NCBI GenBank assembly: GCA_023014485.1
Contig: JAJOZX010002361.1
Location: 146,001 to 210,000 of the forward strand
Length of the DNA stretch: 64,000 nucleotides
Direction: 5' to 3'
DNA from: Bathynomus jamesi
Lineage: Eukaryota > Arthropoda > Malacostraca > Isopoda > Cirolanidae
Shown: positions 1 through 10,002 of the stretch, in pieces
How the letters are laid out: each line of letters opens with the position of its first letter
How positions within the stretch are numbered: the first letter of the stretch is position 1
The notes under the pieces: generated by a model
The model's input: the letters and a program-made list of their open reading frames with translations, nothing else
Told to the model about the DNA's origin: nothing
The model's database searches: none
Position numbers and translations under genes: made by a program

Positions 1-964
1 CTCCTCGCTGAGAGGCTGCTAACAAGGGAGTGAAGTCGAAGTAAAAGTTAGTCATTATTTTACAATTACATGCTTTATATATTATCTAAATTTTGGGTGA
101 GTGCAGTTTGAAGGTTAAGTTTCCCCCCTTTAAACACATGATCAGATTTTTGAAAGATTCCAAGTAAAAATTAAAAAAAAAAAATGATCGTATTTTCGCC
201 GAGTAAACATTTCTAAAGGCGACATAATTTCGGAGTAGTACATGAGTACAATTTAAGTATGTACATTGCTGAGTACATTTTAATTTTGGTTTATTACAGT
301 TATGATTACGATTATGGATTAATTCACATTTCACTTAGTATCGTTAATTACAATTCCATTTAAAGTACATTATTACATTATATATTAAATTATTATCATT
401 AATTACAGTTTCATCAAAGTACATTACATCAACTACATTATTAAGTACATTAGTCACTTAGTGTTTTTATATTTATAATGGTTATTAGTACAACACGAAG
501 TACATGGGCACATACGGTATGTATTTATATACAACATATGTTATAATATGTTATAAATTTGAATCAGAGGGACAGGAGGTTTCACGTTTTCAGATGTTCG
601 ATTTATGCTGTGAGCATCGAATTGCGTACACTTGCATAAGCGTTTTCGAGTTCATTGCGGGAGGTGAAATAATTAAAATAAAAAGTAAAAAATAAAAAAA
701 TAATACACGAGAACGTATTTGCACGACTTTGAACGAACAGGTACGGATGCATAGACTGACACGAGTAATAATGAATATTTAATAAAATTGATATAGGATA
801 ATGATCAAGATAAGATATGGAAATATAGATACGACTTAAACCATAGGAATGGTAGGTCGCATGGTTTTGACACTGAAAAAAATAGAAAGCAACAAATAAA
901 TTTTTATCCAAACTCGCGTTAAGCGATTTTGGTTCTTATGTAAAAATGAATATTGATTATTCAT
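1..964. other. AT-rich non-coding stretch, no gene seen
   Basis: I see no coding region or clear mobile element. Between about 230 and 510 the motif AGTACAT/TACATTA recurs at irregular spacing, which suggests a degenerate tandem repeat. The small open frames here have AT-driven composition and no recognisable domain. Confidence 0.5.
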
Positions 965-973
965 TGTTCATTT

Positions 974-1261
974 TTACACATATATAGCACAGCCACCTTT
1001 ACGTCTCGTTGTTCTATCCGCTCTTAGTAAGTTGAAGCCCTCTATATTTATTTCTTTCTTACCAATACAATGTTCGCAGTTTTCATAATTTCCTTGGCAA
1101 TCCTTAAGATGAGTTTCTGTGAGGCATGCGATGTTCGCCCTTGTTTCGTCCATAAATCCTGTCAGGTACGAAACTTTGTTGAGTGATTGGTTTGGTCTTA
1201 TTCCCTGAATATTAGCCAGGACAATATTTATGTTCTTTGCTTTTCGTTGCCCCATGTGCAT
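974..1261 (-). pseudogene. LINE ORF2 N-terminus: AP-endonuclease domain fragment
   Basis: About 95 residues from MHMGQRKAKN. It carries the first endonuclease motifs: NIVLANIQGIRPN (the metal/DNA-binding Asn-Gln region) and IACLTETHL with the catalytic Glu. A Gly-rich block RRKGGCAIYV follows, where family members usually read GGG-[VI]-A-[IV]-[YL]. In LINEs this domain nicks the target so that reverse transcription can be primed. The sequence stops before the His/Asp catalytic motifs. Confidence 0.7.
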
Positions 1262-1505
1262 TTCAAGTTCGTTTTCTTTCGGTGTCGCTTGTTTTGTTGC
1301 CCTATGGTCTTCCGAGAGAGCTCCGTTTCCGCCTACCTGTTCTGGTAGCTTCTTGCCCGGAAGCGGTTTGGCTCGGGGGTTTCCAGCTGTGTCAACTGCA
1401 TGCGTTGGATGACATTTAGTAGCCGTATCGTGTCTGCAATGTTGAAAAAAAATTTTGTTCGTTTATTGTTCCTATTATTATTCCTATTGTTATTCCTAAT
1501 GTCAT

Positions 1506-1930
1506 TTAAACTTTGTCCTTTGGGTTCATCGGGAGATGTTGATAGTAGCATTTTTTCCCGTATTTGCAGGTTCCATATTTTGCGTATGTCCTGCAGATGT
1601 CCGGATGGTAGAATTTGCATCTGTCTCCAAATTGACAATGACTATTATTATAAAAGAAAGTGCATATTGGGGGATGTTCATATATACATTGTCCTCTTTT
1701 AAATCTGCAATTATCTTTGATATAATATCTGCATATAATTCCTTTCCCATATTTACTCGGGGCCTTTGTTTTTTGCTCCTTATTGGGGGACAGTTTCACT
1801 CCGTTTTCTTGATTGCCCTCTTGTCTTTTCCTATTTGTGCTATTCGTGTTAATGTCCTTCGTTGCCCTTATACTACCTGTTGTCTTTACACTCTTTCGCC
1901 TGCTTGGTTTCGGCCCATTATGTGACGGTA
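1506..1930 (-). pseudogene. LINE ORF1 C-terminal part: three CCCH zinc fingers
   Basis: A basic Ser/Lys/Asn-rich linker leads into three tandem fingers. The second and third are exact C-x8-C-x5-C-x3-H (for example CTFFYNNSHCQFGDRCKFYH); the first, CRYYIKDNCRFKRGQCIYEH, has the same spacing. These fold as tristetraprolin/muscleblind-type RNA-binding fingers. The frame ends about 245 bases before the endonuclease ATG. A host CCCH gene is unlikely, because the block lies between a PHD-like ORF and a LINE endonuclease on the same strand with no introns. Role as an RNA-binding ORF1 is inferred. Confidence 0.6.
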
Positions 1931-1943
1931 TTTGATTTTTTTT

Positions 1944-2288
1944 TTATATTTCGCCTTTCTTTGTTTCTTCCGTTTTCCTCGGTTCTTTATTCCCACTTTC
2001 CTCTTTCATTTTCTTCTCGTAGTCTCTTTCTGCTTTAAATACCGTAAAAGAGTTTATTTCGGTCATGCAGTTTTCGCAGAAAATTTTTAACCCATTAAGT
2101 TGCTTCGCGTTCGTTATAAGGGAGATTTTTTCATCTTCCCATTCTAGGCATCTAAAATAAAAAAGCAGCTGACAAAGCTCGCACCTCATCGCCTTTGTCT
2201 CATTTGTTGCATCATTGCAGATACCGCAGAGTTGCAGGAATTTATTTACCATTGCCATGTTGCTGATAGAGGGTAGCCGCTGGTGCAC
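1944..2288 (-). pseudogene. LINE ORF1 N-terminus: PHD-like zinc finger and charged tail
   Basis: About 114 residues from an ATG at 2288. The first half has Cys pairs spaced as in a PHD/RING-like fold (LCGIC, RCELCQ, RCLEW, FCENC). The position normally held by the zinc-binding His before the sixth ligand reads FYFRC, so one ligand appears to be lost. The tail is Lys/Glu-rich (MKEESGNKEPRKTEE). The frame stops in an A-run; shifting frame there leads straight into a basic linker and the CCCH block upstream on the map. It is read here as one ORF1 broken by a slippage frameshift. ORF1 proteins bind the element's RNA during retrotransposition. Confidence 0.6.
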
Positions 2289-2290
2289 AA

Positions 2291-2724
2291 AATTGACTCA
2301 AAAAGGTATTATGGGAAGTATTGGGTGGGGGTTGACTGAAGCTGCGTGAGGGAAAGTATTCTCCGTTACTCCTGGGGATGGGGGATGTGGCACGCTGTGT
2401 ACTTCTCACTAATTGGTGCTCGCGACTGTGGCTGCGGGGGATAATGGTGGGGGGGGGATTTGTAGGAATAACGATAGGCAGCTAATTTTCTTCACAAAGA
2501 AACACTCAGAAAAAAGCTGTATAGATTAATTCGCTTTGTTTTTATTTACTTTCTTTTTATATATATGCCGCGATTTTTACTTTTTAAAGAGAAATACCAC
2601 TACGCACTATCAATTAACTCACAATATCGACACCGTTTAAAACTGATTAACTGCAGGATTTTTACTGTAATACCGCTTTTATTCGGACTTCGATCGAAAC
2701 ACGTGTAACCGTCACACCGGCAAA

Positions 2725-2765
<41 letters not shown>

Positions 2766-2926
2766 AATGAGTCTGATGGTTACCAGTTACCGGATGATTA
2801 CTCTGTTAAATGTGAAATTAGTTGATATCTAACTTAACCTAACCTAAGTCGAAGTCCCTGAATCTTACTGTAACCTATATAAATGTATGCGGTATGTATG
2901 TATTTATGGATGTACATGCATGCACA

Positions 2927-3002
<76 letters not shown>

Positions 3003-3448
3003 CGTGCGTCCATATGTATGTATGTATGTCTACAGTATGTGCGCGTGTGTGCATATATATATATATATATATACATGTATGTGTGTGTGTGTGTGTGTGT
3101 GTATGTCACGTGTGCATGTGCGTGTGTATGCGTCTGCATGTTTATGTGTGCGTGTATACATGTATGTGTGTGTGTGTATATATATGTGTATATGTCACGT
3201 GTGCATGTAGCCCATTAAAGCCTAAAACTTAAGGACCAAATTAAATAAAATAAATAGTCGAGCTTCAAATTTATTTATGTCATTGTAAATTGTAAAACGA
3301 ATGTATTTAGTTTATTATTAATAAAGGTTAGTCAATTCAATTCAATGTATGTTTCCTGGAGCAACTGATGTGCACCATCAACTTGTATAAAAACAATAAT
3401 AAAGCATATTATTGATATTATTATTGTTGATATATATATATATATATA
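2291..3448. repeat. Microsatellite cluster with flanking unique DNA
   Basis: A (TA)n run near 2735-2765 is followed by a long compound array of (TA)n, (TG)n, TATG and GTGTGC units from about 2880 to 3205. Open frames occur on both strands inside the array, but they are pure dinucleotide translations (runs of YIYI, VCVC, HTHT) and not genes. No gene is seen in 2291-2720 or 3206-3448. Confidence 0.85.
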
Positions 3449-3670
3449 GGGTGAACCAAATGTAGGTGGACAGTAAATGATAACGTTTATTTTGAGAATA
3501 CATATTTAATTTTTTTGTATACTATAATACAAAATAAAATTTAAATAAATTTAGTTATAATATTTAATATAATATAACACAAACACCATAGTTATAATGA
3601 ACACCATAGTTATAATATAATATAACACAAACCGTATTCAACCTACTGTCCACCTACTTTTGGTTCACCG
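3449..3670. mobile_element. Mariner-type MITE, about 222 bp
   Basis: The ends are near-perfect inverted repeats: GGGTGAACCAAATGTAGGTG at the left, and the complement of CACCTACTTTTGGTTCACC at the right. The interior is AT-rich and non-coding. Both sides are (TA)n, as expected of a TA-targeting mariner/Tc1 relative. A small direct repeat (ACACCATAGTTATAAT) lies inside. Confidence 0.8.
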
Positions 3671-3692
3671 TGTATATATATATATATATATT

Positions 3693-3792
<100 letters not shown>

Positions 3793-3799
3793 CACACCC

Positions 3800-4860
3800 G
3801 CTAAAACGCTCCCCCACAGGTGAAGAAGATAACCAAAATCAAGGTTCAGAGTTTTTGAGATGCTTGGACACTCTGCGTTTGAAAGATTGGAGGTCATAGA
3901 CAGGGGAAAGATGGATTGAGTAAGATTGTTTCTGAGTTCCTCGGTTGAGTAGATGAAATATTGAAAATACCGATTAACCCCTGCTTTACAGAGTTGGACA
4001 GAAAATGAATGAGAATGTGTCGAAAGTCTGGTACTGCGTGCTCTCCTCAAAGGAGGAGGCATGCAGTTAAAGAGTTCAGAAAAGCAGTGTCCGTTATAAT
4101 AGCGATAGTAAAGAGAGAGTGAGGCAACATTGCGGCACCAGAAGTGTCGAAGAATTGATGAGGCGAAAAGCCTTTGATTCCATTCGGTCAAGTAGAGGTG
4201 TGTGGGTTGAGCCACCCAACACATAAGAAGCATACTCCATACAGGGGCGGACAAGACACCTGCACGGAGACAGCAACTGAGCGGGGGTGAAGGAACTGCG
4301 CAGACGATACAGCACACCTAAAAGCTTAGAAGCTGTTTTGAAAAGAAGGTATACGTGATCTTTCCAGGAAAGATTACGAGAAAAAGAGACACCAAGAATG
4401 TTAAGAGAAGAGGAAGGATTGAGTTGTGTATTGTTGAAGGGAAGGGGATAATCGTGTGGAAGATTGTGACGAGTAGACAGATGGAGGAACTGAAGTTTGA
4501 GGCATTGAAAGCCACACGTTTTCTCTGTCCCAATCAGAGATGTCTTACGCGAAACGTGGAGTGACTGTTGAGAAGGACGCTTTGGGAAGCGGGTGGAGAA
4601 GTGAATGATGGAATCATCGGCATAGGAGTGGATGGGAAAGGGAATGCGATTTAATATATCATTGATAAACAAAAGGAAAAGAATGGGTGAGAGGACAGAA
4701 GCCTGAGGAACACCACTGTTGATAGCTTTAGGAGAGAGAACAGTGGCCATCTACAACCGCAGTTTAGATCGGCTTGAAAGGAAATTAGAGACGAAGGCAC
4801 AGATAGAAGGATAGAAACCAAAGGAGGGCAGTTTGGAAGCATATATATATATAATATATA
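3800..4860 (-). mobile_element. Jockey-like LINE, 3' half of ORF2 (reverse transcriptase)
   Basis: The minus strand reads as the second half of a reverse transcriptase. A thumb-side block runs into SGVPQASVLSPILFLLFIND and then the catalytic SYADDSI motif. The C-terminal domain follows with RNVASLSLYYRYYNGHC and an SFSVQL tail. At least three frame changes break it, so it is dead. A second, more 5'-complete copy of the same family lies at 41.2-42.6 kb. The 3' end abuts a (TA)n/(CA)n array. In my recollection such RT tails are frequent in decapod crustaceans, which supports the host guess. Confidence 0.8.
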
Positions 4861-5065
4861 TATATATATAATATATATATATACAGGGTGGCGAAAAAGC
4901 CGCACACCAAAGGAATTTTCAGTGTTGACTATAATAATGGAGCGATCGGTTAATCGGTCGGTACTTCTTTGATGGTAATGTGACAGGTGACACTTATATG
5001 CAAATGCTGCAGATATTTGTAATGCTTATTCTGTACAACATTCCATTGATACAAAGAGCACACCT

Positions 5066-6876
5066 ATGATTCCAAGAGCGCGTGACGGTAAAGAAAACCC
5101 CAAGCGATTCTTTCAATACGTCAACAATAGAAATCCAGCAAAAAATGTCTTGGGGCCTTTGGAAAATGTTAACGGAGATCTAGTTTCTGAAAACAAGGAA
5201 ATGGCTACCTTGCTAAACGAATTTTTTACGTCAGTTTTTACTATAGAAGATGTAACGAATATCCCTACGGTCATAAACATACCTTCTGATAATGGTAATA
5301 TTTTGGATAATATTGTGGTTAGTGAAGGGAAGGTAATGCGCTACATTGATAAAATGAAAACGTGTAAATCACCCGGGCCGGATTCCATATATCCCATACA
5401 ACTAAAAGAATTAAAAGATAGCATTGTTGTGCCGCTAACAAAGATTTTTAATGCGTCTATTTCTGAGGGGTCCGTACCAGATAATTTCAAGTTAGCAAAC
5501 TTAACACCTATCTTTAACAAAGGCGATAAAGGTGCGGCGGAAAATTATAGGCCAATCAGTTTAACGTCTGTTGTAGGTAAGCTACTGGAATCAATAATTA
5601 GGGATCGTATAGTCGAACACTTAGAATTGCATAACTTAGTTAGAAATACGCAGCACGGTTTTAGGCGAAAGAAATCTTGTTTAACTAATCTTTTAGAATT
5701 TTTTCAAAGCGTGGTTGACGTTTACGATAGTCATCGGGTGGTTGATGTAGTGTATTTAGATTTTCAAAAAGCGTTTGACACCGTACCGCACAAAAGACTC
5801 ATTGAAAAAAACTAAGGCTCATGGAATCAGGGGTGTAGTAATAAATTTGATAGAAGAGTGGTTGCGAGGTAGGAAACAGAGGGTGGTCGTTGATGGAGCA
5901 GAGTCGTGTTGAGCTAATGTAGCGAACGACGTTCTGTATTGGGCCCCTTGCTTTTTCTTATATATATTAACGATTTAGCGAGCGAGCGACGTTCTGTATT
6001 GGGCCCCTTGCTTTTTCTTATATATATATTAACGATTTAGATGTCGGCCTAGTCAGTACAGTTTCAAAGTTTGCGGATGACACGAAGCTGGGTGGTAGGG
6101 CGATTAATGACGAAGATAGAGGTAAAATCCAGGAAGATCTGAATAAAATCGTTGATTGGTCAGTCACATGGCAAATGAGATTTAACGTCGATAAGTGCAA
6201 AATTTTACATATAGGTTCGCGTAACGGTAATTTTGCGTATAGTATGTCAGGGGGAAGAGTTAAGTGTAGAGCAGGAAAAAGATTTAGGAGTTATAGTCAC
6301 TGGTGATTTAAAAGTAGCGAAACAAACTACAGCAGCGGTCAATAAAGCGAACAAAGTGTTAGGTTTTATAGCTCGGAATTTTGAGTACAAATCGCGCGAT
6401 ATTATAGTTCCACTTTATAAATCATTAGTTAGACCCCATTTGGAGTATGCGATCCAATTTTGGAATCCGCATATGTGCAAAGATATAGACAAAATCGAAA
6501 GAGTTCAAAGACGAGCAACTAAGATGATTCCGTCGCTTAGGTCAAAGTCGTACGAGGATAAGCTTAAGGAGTTAAAATTGACTACACTCGGACCATGAGG
6601 CTAAGGGGTGATCTAATCCAGGTTTTCAAAATTATGAATGGGTTCGATAACGTAGATAGAGATAGCTTTTTCGAAATATCTCAATATAATAGGACTAGAA
6701 ATAATGGGTGTAAGTTGACAAGTAGAAGGTTCGAGACAACAGTTGCCAAAAACTGTTTTACGCATAGAATAGTAAATAGCTGGAATAGTTTGCCGGTAGA
6801 AGTAATTAGTAGCACGTCTATAAACATGTTTAAAAATAGATTAGACGCATATGTTGATAGATTGGGTATAGTTTAA
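5066..6876 (+). pseudogene. LINE ORF2 reverse transcriptase, frameshifted
   Basis: RNA-directed DNA polymerase used in target-primed reverse transcription. The first 249 residues run through KSPGPDSIYPIQLKEL, the NYRPISLTSVVGKLLES block, QHGFRRKKSCLTNLL and VVYLDFQKAFDTVPHKRL (catalytic Asp of RT motif A). A frame change near 5812 and a duplicated segment follow. Then comes VSKFADDTKLGG with the catalytic Asp pair (6065 onward), another shift near 6235, the GVIVTGDLKVAKQ / IVPLYKSLVRPHLEYA block, a stop at 6598, and a final frame to 6876. At least three disruptions, so not functional. No endonuclease domain precedes it. Confidence 0.85.
5921..6040 (+). repeat. 60-bp tandem duplication inside the LINE
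   Basis: The stretch beginning AGCGAACGACGTTCTGTATT and ending AACGATTTAG occurs twice head to tail. The copies differ by one substitution in the first ten bases and a TA-repeat length change. It breaks the reverse transcriptase just before the catalytic Asp pair. Confidence 0.9.
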
Positions 6877-7388
6877 GGTAGTAAAATTAAGGCTTTGTGG
6901 TTCGGAACCCACGTAAAATTGTAGGTCCCCTCCGCCACCACGAAGGACATGCACAATACACAATTACGAACACAGTTAGGTAGACCAGCCATGAGTGAAT
7001 CCTAGGGTCTTTGTTGGTCTGAAACATTATAACATCATTATAACGGTGCCCCGCCAGATTTTGCAATCATCGTCTAAGTTTTTAAATGTAACGTTCCCAA
7101 ACAAGTAAATTGGACGGCGAGGTCCAGTCGAATGACCACCAAGGTCACCAGACTTCATGCCTCTTGACTTCTTTCTGTGGGGACATCTTAAGTCAGTCGT
7201 CTATGGTGATCGTCCCAGAAACAGAACAATTGAAGGAAAAAATCAGATCTAATTGTGCGAAGATCAAAATAAGCGAGTTAAGAAAAATTCAAACATCATG
7301 TTTACATCGATTCGGAAAGTGTATCCAGGTTGATTGCCAGCAGTTCGAACATTTATTTTAATTTGTCCTATGGTGCGCGACTTTTTCA

Positions 7389-7390
<2 letters not shown>

Positions 7391-7476
<86 letters not shown>

Positions 7477-7618
7477 TAAATAAAACCACAAACATAGCAC
7501 TCTTTATTTAGCCAAATTGTTTAAACCAATTTCGCAAAATAAATAAATTGAAAAAAAGTAATTATTACATTCCTATACATGCCTAGGAATATTAGCTTTC
7601 CAAGATAAGTTTTAAATA
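7391..7618. repeat. (TC)n then (TA)n microsatellite and AT-rich spacer
   Basis: A (TC)n tract directly abuts the mariner right end, followed by a (TA)n tract to about 7471 and AT-rich sequence. Nothing coding is seen. Confidence 0.8.
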
Positions 7619-8062
7619 GATGTCTTCCAAATGGCCAGATACTAATGTCTTTGCGATTGTTTCATGATAAGAATTTCTGATAGGGCGCCAAATTTTAATA
7701 TTCCTAATCTAAGCGTAAACAAAGATTTCATGGGTCAACCACTTTTAAAGATAATTTTAAAAACAGGCAGATGTTTCTCAAATCTTAAACCAATATTTGC
7801 TCTAAATTTTTCCAAGGTTTGCGTTACGATAGGAGGTTTAAGATTATCATAGAAAAATAAAATTTGTATTCAGATAAAGTCCCACGCATCGGAACAGATG
7901 GCACGCCCAGATTTGATCGGGGCAGCCAATCACAACTCTGTGGTTCGGCCCAGGCGCCAGGGTTGGATGCTATACATGCCTACGAGTCAAGCGCCGCCCA
8001 AATTTCACCGCCTGCCAATAGGATGGTAAGGATCGTGCTTGTGGGTTGATCACATGCCCCCT

Positions 8063-8069
8063 TATAAAG
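8063..8069 (+). promoter_or_regulatory. Possible TATA box of the two-exon arm gene
   Basis: TATAAAG lies about 90 bases before the ATGATGG at 8154. The right arm diverges in this stretch, so only the left copy keeps it. Weak evidence on its own in AT-rich DNA. Confidence 0.3.
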
Positions 8070-8153
8070 AGCGAATCTCAATGCAGAGACCCAGTTTCTC
8101 GCATTTTAGTGCATTATACACTATGAGCCAGCTGTCTGTACAACACCCCTGAC

Positions 8154-8293
8154 ATGATGGAGGGCGATGTCAATTACGCTCACGCAGCGCTACACCTCTT
8201 CAATGCTGTAGACCAGGACGAATTTTTATCTACCCAGAGTATCGCTGAAAACTGCGACGCAGAGGAAGATCCTACAGGCAATTCAATTGAAAT
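8154..8293 (+). CDS. Exon 1 of unknown two-exon gene, left Polinton arm
   Basis: Starts ATGATGGAGGGCGATG and encodes an acidic peptide (EGDVNYAHAALHLFN ... DQDEFLS ... DPTGNSIEM). It ends in phase 2 at AT|GTAAGT, a consensus donor. Joined to the G that follows the TTAATTACAG acceptor at 9040 or 9696, the frame continues as EM-T-D/E without a break. The same exon and donor are conserved in the right arm on the opposite strand. I do not recognise the protein. If the intron is not removed the product simply ends at ATG-TAA, so an unspliced short reading cannot be excluded. Confidence 0.5.
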
Positions 8294-8385
8294 GTAAGTG
8301 ATTATATTCTGCCGTTCAATCAGCGTTAACTTATAAAAGATTCAATAAACGCGTTTTGAAAAATATGTTTAATTATTGTCTGTCC

Positions 8386-8424
<39 letters not shown>

Positions 8425-8453
8425 AGGTAAAGCAGCAGATTTCTCAGGATAAT

Positions 8454-8492
<39 letters not shown>

Positions 8493-8496
<4 letters not shown>

Positions 8497-8985
8497 GAGC
8501 TTCAATAATATTTTTGTCGATAATTTCAAGATGTATTTTCTCGTTTATAATTGGTAGCCTAATTTCCTTTTATTCCGTTTTTCTTCTACACCATAAAATT
8601 AACCGCATTGTTTTTAACTATTGTCTGTCCCCTCATATATATATATATATATGGTGGAGCTTCAATAATATTTTTCTCGATAATTTAAAGATGTATTTTC
8701 TCGTTTATAATTGGCAATCTAAATTCCTTTTGTTCTGAATTTTTCTACAACGTAAAAATTATTCCCATTGTGTTTAATTATTCTGTTTCCATCGCGATTT
8801 TATCATCATTTGTATATATTGTTGCAACATCTTGCAACAGTGCATTGCAACAATATATATATCTATCTATATGGTGGAACTTTAAGATTATTTTTTACGA
8901 TAATGCAGCACTGCAATAGGAAATTACCAAACTGCAATAAATACGTTTTGAAAAATATGTTTAATTATTCTGTTCACCATATATA
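8493..8985 (+). repeat. Tandem duplication in the left-arm intron
   Basis: A roughly 150-base unit starting TGGAGCTTCAATAATATTT and ending near TTTTAACTATTGTCTGTCC (or TTTAATTATTCTG) occurs at about 8493-8636 and 8652-8785. A shorter third piece lies at 8871-8977. The units are separated by (TA)n. The third piece includes the TTGCAACA-rich motif shared with the right arm (about 13495-13525). Confidence 0.75.
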
Positions 8986-9040
8986 TATATAAAAAATGAA
9001 TTATCCACATCCAATTTCGTGACATTTATTTTAATTACAG

Positions 9041-9179
9041 GACCGATAGGGAGTTAGATCGTATTATAGCTACTTTTGACGAAAGGATGGTTTCTCCGCC
9101 CAGCCAACCCAGCAATCTGGATACAGAAGTAAGTCGTGGTATTGGCACGGGTCAATGAGTGCCAGTTTGTAGGGATGAT
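9041..9179 (+). pseudogene. First copy of exon 2 of the arm gene, frameshifted
   Basis: Follows a good acceptor (TTAATTACAG). It encodes TDRELDRIIATFDERM and a PPSQPSNLDTEV block. After GATACAGAAGT it gains four extra bases compared with the other copies, so the frame ends at a TGA near 9156. A donor-like GTAAGT lies just beyond. It is a duplicate of the exon at 9697-9849, with a SINE inserted between the two. Confidence 0.5.
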
Positions 9180-9320
9180 GATGTAAGTATTTTTAGGTTA
9201 TATAGTATGCTTTTACTTTTCTTGTGGAATCGTGAACAATAACTTTGAGTAGGCCAGGTTAGGCTACGACAGGATAGGCTATATTGTGTCCCTGTTATAT
9301 ATATATATATATATATATAT

Positions 9321-9607
9321 GCGCCTCGGTGGTGTAGTGGTTAGCGTCGCTGACTACGAATCCATCGGCCCCGGGTTCGAGACCCGACGGCAGCCGGCGC
9401 GCAGCGAAACCCAGCTGTTCATCCTTCCACACAATAAAAAAAAGAAAGTGGTTGGTAGATAAATGGGTACCCTAGGTGGCCTAGTGGTTAAGACGCTGAG
9501 CTGCTGATGGGGCGTGGTTCGGATTCCACGCTAAACTGTAGGTCTAAGGTGGAGTGAAAAGCTTGACCTTCGTCAGAATGAACAATTCGGGCGGAAGCTA
9601 ACCAAAG

Positions 9608-9609
<2 letters not shown>
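9321..9609 (+). mobile_element. Dimeric tRNA-derived SINE
   Basis: Two tRNA-like units in series. The first has an A box (TGGTGTAGTGG) and a B box (GGTTCGAGACC, 9374-9384). The second reads GGTGGCCTAGTGGTTAAGAC then GGTTCGGATTCC. A shared tail follows: ACTGTAGGTCTAAGGTGGAG, then TTGACCTTCGTCAG. Two more copies lie on the minus strand at 24.9-25.3 and 27.2-27.4 kb. This copy is absent from the right Polinton arm and so inserted after the arm duplication. Confidence 0.85.
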
Positions 9610-9644
<35 letters not shown>

Positions 9645-9696
9645 ACACAAATCGAATTATCCGCATCCAATTTCGTGACATTTATTTTAATTACAG

Positions 9697-9849
9697 GACC
9701 GAAACGGAGTTGGATCGTATTATAGCCACTTTTGGCGAAAGGGTGATAAATGAAATGGTAGCTACTCCGCCTAGCCAACCCAGCGATCTGGATACAGAAG
9801 TCGTGGTATTGGCACGGGACAGCGAGTGCCTGTTTGTAGAGGAGCTAAT
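9697..9849 (+). CDS. Second copy of exon 2 of the arm gene, intact frame
   Basis: Acceptor TTAATTACAG|G, donor AT|GTAAGT. It encodes about 51 residues (TETELDRIIATFGERV, then PPSQPSDLDTEVVVLARDSE, ending in EELM). Both ends have the same phase as exon 1, so this exon is symmetric in phase and could be duplicated or skipped without changing frame. It is longer by four codons than the right-arm copy (INEMVATPP instead of MVSPP). The next exon is not identified; translation would stop at once if the donor is not used. Function unknown. Confidence 0.5.
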
Positions 9850-10002
9850 GTAAGTATTTTTGAGGATAAGAACAAAACCCAATATATTTTCATTTATTAA
9901 ATAGCAGAAAACATGTACAAAAAGGGTCAGTGCCCGTTACATAAAACTTAATGGCTACAGCTACAAATGTATATACAGTTTTACACAATATAGATATACA
10001 CC

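Larger units (their letters stand above)
965..2290 (-). mobile_element. 5' part of a CR1-like LINE (ORF1 plus start of ORF2)
   Basis: Reading leftwards, three coding blocks lie in the order expected of a CR1-clade LINE: a PHD-like zinc finger, three CCCH fingers, then the N-terminus of an AP-endonuclease. The endonuclease frame stops near 974 and no reverse transcriptase follows, so the copy lacks most of ORF2. CR1 ORF1 proteins with PHD fingers are known; the added CCCH array is less usual. The copy is inactive, with a frameshift in an A-run near 1938-1947. Clade is inferred from domain order only. Confidence 0.7.
5057..6950 (+). mobile_element. CR1-like LINE inserted into the mariner element
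   Basis: A 5'-truncated non-LTR retrotransposon in the same orientation as its mariner host. Reverse transcriptase runs from about 5066 to 6876. It is followed by a 3' tail (about 6890-6935) containing TGGTTCGGAACCCACGT then GTAGGTCCCC, a block that also ends the SINEs of this window. Two degraded relatives lie at 31.9-34.1 and 54.3-55.4 kb. Confidence 0.8.
4884..7390 (+). mobile_element. Mariner element split in two by a LINE insertion
   Basis: The left terminal repeat CAGGGTGGCGAAAAAGCCGC is matched by the complement of the right end (GCGCGACTTTTTCACC). The left half keeps a short piece around the second catalytic block (FDGNVTGDTYMQMLQ, degenerate). The right half, from about 7040, keeps the stretch up to the third catalytic Asp region (PRSPDFMPLDFFLWG) and the C-terminus. 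The same family is present uninterrupted at 23.6-24.7 kb. Alignment of the two shows that 5065-7040 is foreign. The transposase is a frameshifted pseudogene. Confidence 0.8.

Noticed and set aside
1506..1799. A host CCCH zinc-finger gene
   Set aside because: It lies between a PHD-like ORF1 part and a LINE endonuclease on one strand, without introns and with the frame broken at an A-run.
2834..3232. Overlapping open frames on both strands of about 100-112 codons
   Set aside because: They are translations of (TA)n/(TG)n/(CA)n microsatellites (YIYIYI, VCVCVC, HTHTHT).
9321..9400. A possible tRNA gene (A and B boxes, GGTTCGAGACC)
   Set aside because: The tRNA-like unit is fused to a second unit and a common tail, and occurs in several copies, so it is a SINE head.
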